DNA from: Methylobacterium thuringiense
GTDB taxonomy: Bacteria; Pseudomonadota; Alphaproteobacteria; Rhizobiales; Beijerinckiaceae
NCBI RefSeq assembly: GCF_022179645.1
Contig: NZ_BPRA01000014.1
Coordinates: 248,001 to 312,000, forward strand
Reading direction: 5' to 3'
DNA: 64,000 nt
In this document: positions 42,854 to 50,374 of the stretch, piece by piece
How the letters are laid out: every line of letters begins with the position of its first letter
Position numbering within the stretch: the stretch's first letter is position 1
Position numbers and translations under genes: made by a program
Notes under the pieces: model-generated
What the model was told of the DNA's origin: nothing
Databases searched by the model: none
Seen by the model: only the letters and a program-made list of their open reading frames with translations

Positions 42854-44452
42854 TCACGGCTTCTCGGTGGCGCGCTTCAGGTCGAGATCGCGCCCGAGCG
42901 CATCGAGGCGCTGGATCGCGGTTCCGTCCGCCGCGACTGCCATGCGTGCCCGGTCGAGGGCGCCGGCCGCGGCCTCGCGATCGCCGAGCGCGGCGTAGGA
43001 GCGTACCAGCCGCATCCACTCGTCGGCGGTGCCGCCCTTGGCGGCGAGGCGCCGGTCGAGCCCGGCGACCATGCCGCGGATCGCCGCCTCGCGCTCGGCC
43101 GGGGGCATGGCCTGGATGGCGGCAGCAGGCGACCCGCCCGTCTCCATGCCCGGCGCGGCCGGCGCATCCGACGGCATCATGGCTTGTGCCGGAGCCTCCT
43201 CCGGCGACGGCGTCGCAGCACCCGAGCCGGCATCGCCCTGGCGGCCGGGATCGGCGAGGTCGAGCTCCTTCGCCTCGGCGTCGAGACGGGCGAGGGCCTG
43301 CGGATCCTGGGCCAGCGCCGTGCGGCCGCGTTGAAAGGCCTCGCGCGCTTTATCGCGTTCGCCCAGCGCCCCGTAGGAGCGCACGAGCCGCATCCATTCG
43401 TCGGCGCTGCCGCCCTGCGACGCCAGTCGGCGATCGAGCCCCTCGACCATGCCGCGGATCGCGGCCATGCGCTCGTTCGGCGGCAGGGCCTGCAGGTTGG
43501 CGGCGGGACCCGCGGCGGGCTTGGCCTCGTCGGATTTCGGGGAGGCGGCGTTGGCCTCCGCCTCCGCCTTCGGCGTCTGAGCCGTGGGCGGCGTCTCGCC
43601 CTTCAGGCGCGCCAAGTTCTCGCGCACCATCCGCATCCAGGGCGCATCCTCCGGCCCCTGGGCGGCCAGGGCTTCGAGACGCCTGGCGGAGCCGGCATTG
43701 TCGCCTGCGAGTTCGTCGCCGCGGGCGAGGTAGAACTGAGGCTTCGCCGTCTTCGGATCGAGCACCAGCGCGCGCTCGAACAGCTTTCGCGCCTGCGGCG
43801 AGACGGCGCCCTCGCCGGCCGCGACCAGTGCTTCCCCCCAATTAGCCAGCCGCTCGGGATCCTCGCCCTGGATCCGCACCACCTGCTCGAAGGCGCGGGC
43901 AGCGTCGTCGAAGCGGCCGAGCCGCATGTAGACCGGGGCGATGACGGACCAGCCGCGGGCGTCGTTCGGGTTGCTGGCGAGCTTGGCCTCGACCTGCCCG
44001 ATCGCCTTCATCACGCCTTCGCCGCCTTGCTGCGCGGCCTTGCGGTCGGCATCGGTCTGCGAGGGGAGGTTGGGGGAGCCGTAGAGCCCGTAGACGACGA
44101 GCGCCACGAGCGGCACCGTCGAGAGGGCGAAGGCGGAGGCCGCGCGGCGCTGGCGCAGATGCGGCTCGGCGACCGGCGCGGCGTCCCCGGTGCGGCCCTC
44201 GCGGCTCGCCCGCAGCAGGCGGCGGGCAGCTTCGGTGCGGGCGGCCTCGGCCTCGGCCGGCCCGATCAGGCCGCGGCCGAGATCGCGCTCGATCTCGGCG
44301 AGCTGGTCCTCGTAGAAGCCTGTCTCGGTGGTGAGCCCGGCCTGGGAGCCGGCATCCGGCGAGGCCTTTCTCCGGCGCGTCAGCGGCCAGAGCAGGACGA
44401 GCACGGCCGCACCGGTCATGATCGCCAGGATGAACCAGATCGCCGTCATCAT
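42854..44452 (-). CDS. ccmI: Cytochrome c maturation protein CcmI (CycH) with duplicated C-terminal module
   Basis: A 532-residue membrane TPR protein that binds apocytochrome c and delivers it to CcmFH. Two transmembrane helices (about 4-22 and 108-128) flank a cytoplasmic loop (TETGFYEDQLAEIERDLGRG, a CcmI hallmark). TPR-like repeats follow (NDARGWSVIAPVYMRLGRFD). The C-terminus holds two copies of an 80-residue block, one with MAAIRGMVEGLDRRLASQGG and the next with EAAIRGMVAGLDRRLAAKGG, each followed by ADEWMRLVRSY. Longer than the usual 350-400 residues for this reason. First gene of the ccm operon. Confidence 0.93.
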   Translation of the reverse strand: MMTAIWFILAIMTGAAVLVLLWPLTRRRKASPDAGSQAGLTTETGFYEDQLAEIERDLGRGLIGPAEAEAARTEAARRLLRASREGRTGDAAPVAEPHLRQRRAASAFALSTVPLVALVVYGLYGSPNLPSQTDADRKAAQQGGEGVMKAIGQVEAKLASNPNDARGWSVIAPVYMRLGRFDDAARAFEQVVRIQGEDPERLANWGEALVAAGEGAVSPQARKLFERALVLDPKTAKPQFYLARGDELAGDNAGSARRLEALAAQGPEDAPWMRMVRENLARLKGETPPTAQTPKAEAEANAASPKSDEAKPAAGPAANLQALPPNERMAAIRGMVEGLDRRLASQGGSADEWMRLVRSYGALGERDKAREAFQRGRTALAQDPQALARLDAEAKELDLADPGRQGDAGSGAATPSPEEAPAQAMMPSDAPAAPGMETGGSPAAAIQAMPPAEREAAIRGMVAGLDRRLAAKGGTADEWMRLVRSYAALGDREAAAGALDRARMAVAADGTAIQRLDALGRDLDLKRATEKP

Positions 44453-44529
44453 CGCCCAGGAAGCCGCGGACCCACCGACGCCGCAGGAGCGGCCTTAACA
44501 CAGGTCATACGAATGGTAACGGCGGCGGA

Positions 44530-45945
44530 CTAGCGCTGCGGCACCGCCGCCGGTGCGTCGCCCGGCACCTCCAGCACGGCGCGCAGGCCTCCGAGCGTCG
44601 CCGCCTCCAGGCGGAAGCGGCCGCGATAGAGCGCGGCGAGGTCGGCGACGATCGAGAGGCCGAGGCCCGAACCCGGCTTCGACTCGTCGAGCCGCCGCCC
44701 GCGGGCGAGCACCGCGGCACGGTCCTCCTCGGGCAGGCCGGGCCCGTCGTCCTCGATGGTGACGAGGAGCCGCGCGAAATCCTGCTCGCCGACGGGTTCG
44801 GCCGTGATCGCCACGCGCCCGCTTGCCCATTTCGAGGCGTTGTCGACGAGGTTGCCGACCATCTCCTCGAAATCCTGGCGCTCGCCGCGAAAGCGTAGAC
44901 CCTCCGGCACCCGCACCTCGTAGGCGATGTCCTTGTCGCGATAGATCTTTCCGAAGGTGCGCACGAGGCCGGCCAAGGCCGGCTCGATCTCGGTGGAGGT
45001 GCCGAGCGTGCCGGCGAGCGCCGCGGCGCGCGCCCGGTCGAGGTGGTAGTTGACCTGGTCGCGCATCACCGCCGCCTGCTCGCGGATCTTTTCGGCAAGC
45101 TCGGGCGGGGCGTCGCTGGAGGCGACCTCGTTGACGATGATCGAGAGCGGCGTCTTCAGCGCATGCGCGAGGTTGCCGACCTGGGTGCGGGCGCGCTCCA
45201 GGATCTCGCGGTTGGTCTCGATCAGCAGGTTGGTCTCGCTCGCCAGCGGCGCGATGTCGTGCGGATACTCGCCGGGGATGTGGTGGGCCTCGCCGCGGCG
45301 GATCGCGCCCAGCGCCGCGCGCAGGCGCTTCAGCGGCGCGAGGCCGAACCGGATCTGCAGCAAAGCCGTCAGGGCCAGGGACAGGCCGAGCAGGCCGAAG
45401 GTCACGGAAAGCGAGAAGCGGAACCGGTCGACCTCGTTGACGATCTCGTCCGCCGGGCCGGCCACGCGCACGGTGTAGCGCCCGTCCTGGCCGACATCGA
45501 CGTCGCGCTCGACGATGCGCAGCAGCCGGTCGTCCTGGCCGTGGCCGTAGCCCTGACGGATCTGCCCGATCGTCGCGGCGCCGGCCTGGTCCGGGCCCTT
45601 CAGCGGCACGCCGACGAGGGAGCGCGAGGTGCGCAGGTCCCGCGGCTTCGCATCCGGATGCCCGACCTGCCAGTACCAGCCCGACAGTGGCAGGTCGAAG
45701 CGCGGATCGCCCAGCGCGAAGGAGCGCGCCTCGGGATCGTTCGGCGAGACGAGATCGGTGGCGAGGTTGTTGGCGTAGACCAGCAGACGGCTGTCGAACG
45801 AGCGCTCGGTGTTTTCGCGATACAGCGTCGTTAGGATCCAGGCCGCGATGACCAGGATCGCCGCGCTCGACAGCAGGGCCGACACCGCGAGCCGCACGCC
45901 GATCGAGCGGCGGCGCATGGGCAGCCAGGAGAAGCGGTCGGTCAT
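44530..45945 (-). CDS. Two-component sensor histidine kinase, FeuQ/PhoQ-like
   Basis: A 471-residue inner-membrane sensor kinase. Transmembrane helices at about residues 19-39 and 178-198 enclose a periplasmic sensor domain. A HAMP-like segment leads to the phospho-acceptor His261 in QVGNLAHALKTPLSIIVNE. The ATP-binding domain has the N box MVGNLVDNASKWA, G1 EDDGPGLPEEDRA, and GSGLGLSIVADLA. In rhizobia a FeuP/FeuQ pair lies just upstream of cycHJKL, as here; Sinorhizobium FeuPQ controls osmotic cyclic-glucan export. The partner regulator is separated by a vapBC module on the opposite strand. Confidence 0.88.
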   Translation of the reverse strand: MTDRFSWLPMRRRSIGVRLAVSALLSSAAILVIAAWILTTLYRENTERSFDSRLLVYANNLATDLVSPNDPEARSFALGDPRFDLPLSGWYWQVGHPDAKPRDLRTSRSLVGVPLKGPDQAGAATIGQIRQGYGHGQDDRLLRIVERDVDVGQDGRYTVRVAGPADEIVNEVDRFRFSLSVTFGLLGLSLALTALLQIRFGLAPLKRLRAALGAIRRGEAHHIPGEYPHDIAPLASETNLLIETNREILERARTQVGNLAHALKTPLSIIVNEVASSDAPPELAEKIREQAAVMRDQVNYHLDRARAAALAGTLGTSTEIEPALAGLVRTFGKIYRDKDIAYEVRVPEGLRFRGERQDFEEMVGNLVDNASKWASGRVAITAEPVGEQDFARLLVTIEDDGPGLPEEDRAAVLARGRRLDESKPGSGLGLSIVADLAALYRGRFRLEAATLGGLRAVLEVPGDAPAAVPQR

Positions 45946-46020
45946 GGGATTTTCATGAGGGGCGACGGTCGGCTAATCTGCATCGCCTCCTAGCAACCCG
46001 AGGTGAACGGGAGAAGCGCC

Positions 46021-46257
46021 GTGGCTTTGGATATCGACGACGCGGAGACGGAACAACTCGTTCAGACACTTGCCGAGCGAAGAGGCGTGTCGACGGACGA
46101 GGCCATCAAATCGGCGGTCCGCGACGCCTTGCAGAGGGACGCCGAAGTGCCGAGTCTCTGGGAGCGCCTGCAGCCGCTGCAGGACCGGGTCGCCGCATGG
46201 CCGTCGACCGGGCTCGAAGCGGACAAGGCCTTCTACGATAGCCTGAACGGGGAATGA
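46021..46257 (+). CDS. vapB: VapB-like antitoxin (Rv0623/PSK family)
   Basis: A 78-residue antitoxin. It begins VALDIDDAETEQLVQTLAER from a GTG, with GGAGAAG about 4-9 nt upstream. The N-terminal half fits the Rv0623-type transcription-factor family (RRGVSTDEAIKSAVRDALQRD), and the C-terminal tail (LWERLQPLQDRVAAWPSTG) would wrap the toxin. It overlaps vapC by 4 nt (ATGA), the usual type II toxin-antitoxin arrangement. It binds its own promoter in complex with VapC in known systems. A GTG at 46003 is an alternative start. Confidence 0.88.
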   Translation: MALDIDDAETEQLVQTLAERRGVSTDEAIKSAVRDALQRDAEVPSLWERLQPLQDRVAAWPSTGLEADKAFYDSLNGE

Positions 46258-46886
46258 TGTTCGTCGATGCGTCCGCCATCGTTGCGACCATCAGGCGGGA
46301 GCCGGATGCCCGAGCATTGGCCGATCGCCTTGAGGCTTCGCCCGGCTCCATCACCTCGCCGGTCGCGATCTACGAGGCCGTGCTCGCAATTCGACGCAAG
46401 CGGACGCGCCGGCTCAGAGAGGTCAGAGCCGAAGTCGACGCCTTCGTGAGCGCATCGGGGGTGAATGTCGTCCCGATCACACCGGAGGATGCCGACCGGG
46501 CGCTCGCGGCACACGAGCGTTACGGCAAGAGCACCGGACATCCGGCAGGTCTCAACATGGAGGACTGCTTCGCTTACGCCGTCGCCAAGGGCCACGGCGT
46601 AAAGTTGCTCTACAAGGGCGACGACTATCGCGCAGACCGATCGCGGCGGCCCCTAAACCGGCCTACCCCTTCGTCTGCGCCCCATCCACCAGATACCCCA
46701 GCCCGCGCACAGTCTGGATCAGGTCCACGGCCAACTTCTTCCGTAACCGGCCGACGAAGACCTCGATGGTGTTCGAGTCGCGGTCGAAATCCTGGTCGTA
46801 GAGATGCTCCGTCAGCTCGGCCCGCGAAACCACACGGCCGGTGTGGTGCATCAGGTAGGAGAGCAGGCGGTATTCGTGACTCGTGA
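46254..46886 (+). CDS. vapC: VapC-like PIN-domain toxin with unusual C-terminal extension
   Basis: A ribonuclease toxin of the VapC family. The PIN acidic residues are Asp5 (MMFVDASAIVA), Glu41 (AIYEAVLAIRRKR), Asp104 (LNMEDCFAYAVAKGHGV) and Asp123/124 (LLYKGDDYRA). Family members end around residue 130. Here the frame runs on to 210 residues, and the tail from about 131 is Arg/Pro/Ser-rich, antisense to the response regulator. The natural stop has probably been lost, or the shorter form is made by processing. The convergent overlap with the response-regulator gene is 224 nt. Confidence 0.8.
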   Translation: MMFVDASAIVATIRREPDARALADRLEASPGSITSPVAIYEAVLAIRRKRTRRLREVRAEVDAFVSASGVNVVPITPEDADRALAAHERYGKSTGHPAGLNMEDCFAYAVAKGHGVKLLYKGDDYRADRSRRPLNRPTPSSAPHPPDTPARAQSGSGPRPTSSVTGRRRPRWCSSRGRNPGRRDAPSARPAKPHGRCGASGRRAGGIRDS

Positions 46887-47334
46887 GCTTGATCGGGTTG
46901 CCGTCGACGAAGACGCGGCCGGAGCGGGTGTCGAGCACCACCGATCCGCAGGCGATCTGGGAGGTGGCGTGGCCGGCGACGCGGCGCAGGATGGCGCGGA
47001 CCCGCGCCATCAGCTCCTCCATGTGGAAGGGTTTCGTAACGTAGTCGTCGGCGCCAGCGTCGAAGCCGTCGACCTTGTCCGACCAACGGTCGCGGGCGGT
47101 GAGGATGATGACGGGCGTCTTCACCCCGGCCCGGCGCCAGTTCTGGAGCACGGTGACGCCGTCAGTCTTGGGCAGGCCCATATCGAGGATGATGGCGTCG
47201 TAGGGCTCGCTCTCGCCGAGAAAGCCGCCCTCCTCGCCATCGAAGGCCTTGTCGGCGACGTAGCCGGCCTCCTCCAACGCCTTCACCACCTGCCGGTTGA
47301 TGTCCCGGTCGTCCTCGACGACGAGCAGACGCAC
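46663..47334 (-). CDS. OmpR/PhoB-family response regulator, FeuP-like
   Basis: A 223-residue DNA-binding response regulator. The receiver has Glu7/Asp8/Asp9 (LLVVEDDRDIN), phospho-acceptor Asp51 (AIILDMGLPKTDG), Thr79 and Lys101. The C-terminal winged helix reads KLTSHEYRLLSYLMHHTGRV and SNTIEVFVGRLRKKLAVD, ending with IQTVRGLGYLVDG. The start is a GTG at 47334 with GGGGAG about 9 nt upstream. It is the likely partner of the sensor kinase at 44530-45945 although the vapBC module separates them. The 3' end is overlapped by the vapC tail on the other strand. Confidence 0.93.
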   Translation of the reverse strand: MRLLVVEDDRDINRQVVKALEEAGYVADKAFDGEEGGFLGESEPYDAIILDMGLPKTDGVTVLQNWRRAGVKTPVIILTARDRWSDKVDGFDAGADDYVTKPFHMEELMARVRAILRRVAGHATSQIACGSVVLDTRSGRVFVDGNPIKLTSHEYRLLSYLMHHTGRVVSRAELTEHLYDQDFDRDSNTIEVFVGRLRKKLAVDLIQTVRGLGYLVDGAQTKG

Positions 47335-47381
47335 CTCAACAACTCCCCGGTTGGCGCCGTCCCGACGGCGACACGTTCCTG

Positions 47382-47744
47382 TTATTGTCCATGCACCTGA
47401 CCGGACTGGGCGTCCACCATGACCTGCACGAACTGGCCGTCGCGCCGCAGAGCCGTGAGCACGTAGACAAGGCCGCCTTCGTGCCGGCACAGGCTGGCGC
47501 GCTGGATCTCTGAGCGCGGATAGATCTGGCGGGCGGCGCGGATCGCGGCGATCGGCGCGACCACCCGCTTCTCGGCGACGGATTCGCGCATGTCGGCCGG
47601 GGAGAGGCAGCTGTCGATCCGTGCGACCGGCTGGCCCCTCGCGGGAGCCGCGGCTTCCGTCTCCTCGGCGAGCGTGCCGACGGCACCCGTCGCGATCACC
47701 GCGACGGCTGAGACGGCAAGCAGCATGGCGAGTGCGTGGTGCAT
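47382..47744 (-). CDS. PepSY-domain exported protein
   Basis: A 120-residue periplasmic protein. The signal peptide covers about residues 1-26 (MHHALAMLLAVSAVAVIATG). The mature protein is a PepSY-like domain: VVAPIAAIRAARQIYPRSEI, then LCRHEGGLVYVLTALRRDGQ and VQVMVDAQSGQVHG. PepSY proteins can inhibit proteases or tune neighbouring sensor kinases. Its location 47 nt upstream of the response regulator, in the same direction, suggests it feeds the signalling system. Start uncertain: ATGs at 47798 and 47819 would lengthen it. Confidence 0.75.
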   Translation of the reverse strand: MHHALAMLLAVSAVAVIATGAVGTLAEETEAAAPARGQPVARIDSCLSPADMRESVAEKRVVAPIAAIRAARQIYPRSEIQRASLCRHEGGLVYVLTALRRDGQFVQVMVDAQSGQVHGQ

Positions 47745-47935
47745 GGACCATGCTTGTCCGGCCAAGGCACTGAATGCGTGCTGAATGGGCGTCGCCATCC
47801 GGGATCTGAGAAGGTTCATCCACCTGAGCCGTGTCCGAGACTCGACATAAGGCCGGCCGGCCCGGACGGTTCCATGCCGTCGGCGCGCCCCGGCTCGCAT
47901 CCACAGGCACGTGCCGGAGGACATGCACGGCCCAG

Positions 47936-48166
47936 TTACGCGTCGGCGCCGATGCGTTCGGCGAGCCGGGTCAGGTTGGCCCGCAGCGCCGTGCTCGCGA
48001 GGTCCTGCAGGTCGACACGGTCGAGGGCGGCCTTCCGCAGCGCCAGCACCGAGAGATCGAAGGTGGTGCGCGCGGCGCGCAGGCGGCCAGCGGCGGCATC
48101 GCGGCGCGCCCGCCCATGCGACGGCCGGGCCTCGATTCCGCGGAGGCTCGCGAACAGGCGGGTCAT
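47936..48166 (-). CDS. Hypothetical protein, 76 aa, end of GTA-associated cassette
   Basis: A short basic, helical protein starting MTRLFASLRGIEARPSHGRA. The C-terminal half is leucine-rich (STALRANLTRLAERIGADA, LSVLALRKAALDRVDLQDL) and may form a helical hairpin. No signal peptide or transmembrane segment is visible. AGGAAGAG lies about 8 nt upstream of the ATG. It is 16 nt downstream of a coiled-coil membrane protein gene and reads in the same direction, so it is likely in the same transcript. It is not recognised. Confidence 0.55.
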   Translation of the reverse strand: MTRLFASLRGIEARPSHGRARRDAAAGRLRAARTTFDLSVLALRKAALDRVDLQDLASTALRANLTRLAERIGADA

Positions 48167-48182
48167 GCCGGTCTCTTCCTGG

Positions 48183-48536
48183 TTACGACCGGCCGATCAG
48201 CCGGACCTCGCCCATCCGGCGCAGGATCTCGTCGAATTTTTCGCGGGAGCGCTCGTCGCTGCGGTCGACGCCGCGGGCGATCTCGCTGGAGAGCCGGGTC
48301 AGGTCCTCGAGCACGCGGGTGCGGCTTTCCAGGGCGGCCGCGACGGCGGCGTTGGTCTGCGAGGCCCGCTCCAGGGCCGTCGCGGTGGCGCCAGTCTCTT
48401 CGATGCGGGCTTCCAGCGCCCGCAGGTTTTCGCGGTGGAGATGGAGGCAGGCCAGCCCCAGCAGCACCGCGACGATCCAGCCGGCCCCGCCATCGGTGAA
48501 GAGCAGGCGGATGGCCTCCAGGGCGATCTTGTCCAT
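48183..48536 (-). CDS. Small membrane-anchored coiled-coil protein, lysis-cassette candidate
   Basis: A 117-residue protein starting MDKIALEAIRLLFTDG. One transmembrane helix lies at about 18-35 (AGWIVAVLLGLACLHLHREN), and the rest is a long predicted coiled coil (LEARIEETGATATALERASQ, VLEDLTRLSSEIARGVDR). The topology fits phage accessory membrane proteins next to endolysins, such as holin or spanin partners, but this is inferred. ATG 48536 has GGAGG 6 nt upstream. A GTG at 48584 would add 16 residues. It is in the same direction as the endolysin and the GTA tail genes. Confidence 0.6.
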   Translation of the reverse strand: MDKIALEAIRLLFTDGGAGWIVAVLLGLACLHLHRENLRALEARIEETGATATALERASQTNAAVAAALESRTRVLEDLTRLSSEIARGVDRSDERSREKFDEILRRMGEVRLIGRS

Positions 48537-48747
48537 GGCGGCCTCCGGGAGCGGAAACGCGCCGCGATCGGACACGAATTTCACGCGGCGGGGTCGTCGG
48601 CCTCATACCGGCGGCCGTAACCGTCGACCCATCCGCCGGCAGGCGCGACGGCGCGGCGCCGCACCCAGCCGAATGTTTGCGGACTGCGCAAACGTGTCTG
48701 CGCGCGGCGGGCGGCCCTGGCGGTGTCAGCCGAAAGGGCCGCTCGTA

Positions 48748-49302
48748 TCAGACACGGGAGCGTCTTTTCAGCGCCGCGTCGAGGCCGGGCGTCAGCGTGT
48801 TGCCGGCGTTGGCGGCCTCTTCCAGGGTCAGGCCCCGAAAGATCTTCTCGGCGATGCCGGCGGGGCCGCCGGCCGCCTGGATCAGCCAGGCCGGGGCCTG
48901 ATCGAGCGCCCGCTGCACGGCGCGGGCGATCACTGCCGAGCCGAGCGGGATCGTCAGGCTCTTGCCGCGCACCGCTCCGGCCACGGCATTCAGCGCGTAA
49001 TCGGACGCGTTGCGCACCAGGCGCTCGACGAGGGTCGTGGTCACGAGGAAGCGCAGCGGACCGGCCATCCGCGCCGCCGCGGCGCCCGCCGCGGTGACGG
49101 CGAGGGGGACCAGCACGGTGCTCAGAGCCTGTGCTCCCGTGACGACGGCATCGCCCCACTGCACGATGATGTCCGCGGTGGCGGCCTGTGCGGGGATGCA
49201 GGCCGTGACGCATGCGGCGGGCAAGAGGGCGGCAGGCAGGAGGGCAACGGGCCGGAGGGCGGCGGCGAGACGGAACGGAGGAAGCGTGTTTCTGGCGGAC
49301 AT
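48748..49302 (-). CDS. Membrane or exported protein in the lysis cassette, unknown
   Basis: A 184-residue protein with an N-terminal hydrophobic segment (about 10-40, LAAALRPVALLPAALLPAAC) that could be a signal anchor and a second one near 58-82 (ALSTVLVPLAVTAAGAAAAR). The remainder is amphipathic and Ala-rich (DYALNAVAGAVRGKSLTIPL). GAGGAG lies 7 nt before the ATG. It is between the GH24 endolysin and the coiled-coil membrane protein. A holin-like pore function is conceivable from position and hydrophobicity, but no family is recognised. Confidence 0.6.
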   Translation of the reverse strand: MSARNTLPPFRLAAALRPVALLPAALLPAACVTACIPAQAATADIIVQWGDAVVTGAQALSTVLVPLAVTAAGAAAARMAGPLRFLVTTTLVERLVRNASDYALNAVAGAVRGKSLTIPLGSAVIARAVQRALDQAPAWLIQAAGGPAGIAEKIFRGLTLEEAANAGNTLTPGLDAALKRRSRV

Positions 49303-49344
49303 GTCGGTCTCCTCGGTGCGGGTCGTTCGGGGTGCGGAGGGGGC

Positions 49345-49917
49345 TCAGGCGCGCAGGGCTTCGCCGATGCGCTGCCGAAGACGGGCAAGCGGGCCGGGCC
49401 GCACGGCGGTTGCCGGGGGTGCACGGTCGGGCGATCGCGGCACTGCAACGGGGCGGGCGTCGTCGCGGCGGGCGCGGGGCAGGGCGACGGCGTAGGGGGT
49501 GCGGAACTGGTCGTATTCGGCCTGCCGCCGCGAGAGGATCTCGGGCGGTCTGCGCCAGGCCAGGATCGCCTCGGCGGCCCCCGCCCGGTCGCCGGCATTG
49601 AGCCGCCGCAGGAACCCGGATGCCCGAAAACCGCCGACGCCGATGTTGAAGGCGATGGAGATCAGCGCGTCGCGCTCGTGCTCGGCCACCGGGACGGCGA
49701 TGCAGGACAGGATCGGCAGGGCGTGGCTCGCCAGATCCTCCAGGAACAGCGCGTCGGCCTCGGCTTGCGTGATCCGTTGGCCCAGCCTGACCCCCTTGGT
49801 GTGGCCGTAGCCGATCGTCGGCACCCCGACGCTGTCGCGATAGGCGCCGAGCCGTACGCCCTCGCGCGCCTTCAGCGCCGCGATGCCGAGCGGCGTCATG
49901 ATCGCGGATGCGGTCAT
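49345..49917 (-). CDS. GH24-family endolysin (phage lysozyme)
   Basis: A 190-residue muramidase of the T4/P21-like GH24 family that cuts peptidoglycan. The catalytic triad is visible: Glu19 (ALKAREGVRLGAYRDS), Asp28 and Thr34 (GVPTIGYGHTKG). The lysozyme fold continues with ALISIAFNIGVGGFRASGFL and AILAWRRPPEILSRRQAEYD. No signal peptide is present, so release would need a holin or another route. A basic C-terminal tail (about residues 155-190) may bind the wall. GGAG lies 6 nt before the ATG at 49917. Confidence 0.9.
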   Translation of the reverse strand: MTASAIMTPLGIAALKAREGVRLGAYRDSVGVPTIGYGHTKGVRLGQRITQAEADALFLEDLASHALPILSCIAVPVAEHERDALISIAFNIGVGGFRASGFLRRLNAGDRAGAAEAILAWRRPPEILSRRQAEYDQFRTPYAVALPRARRDDARPVAVPRSPDRAPPATAVRPGPLARLRQRIGEALRA

Positions 49918-50055
49918 GCTGGTCTCCATGCCGATTGTGGGGGGAACGAATCGGCTCGGCTCACGCCGTGCGCCGACGGCCGGGACCTGTGAAAAACCGA
50001 AATCTTCGGGCAACACGGCCGCGCTAGTCAGTCCCCGCGATCGGGAGGACTGCCG

Positions 50056-50178
50056 ATGACACCGGAAGACAAGCAGTGGGACCGGGCGGTCTGGACGCTC
50101 GACGCGGCGGCGGCCGTGATCGTGGCCAGCCTCTGCCTGATGCTGTGTCTGCTGATGGGCTGGCGCTGGTTCGTCTGA
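50056..50178 (+). CDS. 40-aa single-pass membrane peptide
   Basis: A short gene starting MTPEDKQWDRAVWTL, with one predicted transmembrane helix at about residues 15-36 (AAAAVIVASLCLMLCLLMGW) and a short RWFV tail. GGGAGG lies 7 nt before the ATG, which makes it a convincing translated gene despite its size. It lies upstream of the endolysin on the opposite strand and before the methyltransferase gene on its own strand. Function unknown; small membrane peptides near lysis genes can be holin-like or antiholins. Confidence 0.6.
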   Translation: MTPEDKQWDRAVWTLDAAAAVIVASLCLMLCLLMGWRWFV

Positions 50179-50374
50179 TCAGGCTGCGGCACCCCGGCAG
50201 CGTGAGTTTGGTCGACTGTCGGCGTCAGCGGTGGCCGTTGGCCGGCATCGTTGCGACGATCTTTCTAAAAAGGCGTCGGCTGTTCGGCCGAGACGAACCG
50301 GGACTGGCGGTCGACTGAAAGGATCAGTACGAATTTCGCCGTACTGGTCGTGTGCGACACCGGAGAGACGCCGA

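Noticed and set aside
46003-46020. Six extra N-terminal codons for VapB from a GTG at 46003
   Set aside because: The GTG at 46021 has the better spaced GGAGAAG site and the family N-terminus.
48585-48747. Possible 37-aa minus-strand gene ending at 48581 (TTG start) next to a GTGA overlap
   Set aside because: Only a TTG start without a ribosome-binding site; the overlap with the next gene's alternative GTG is suggestive but too weak.
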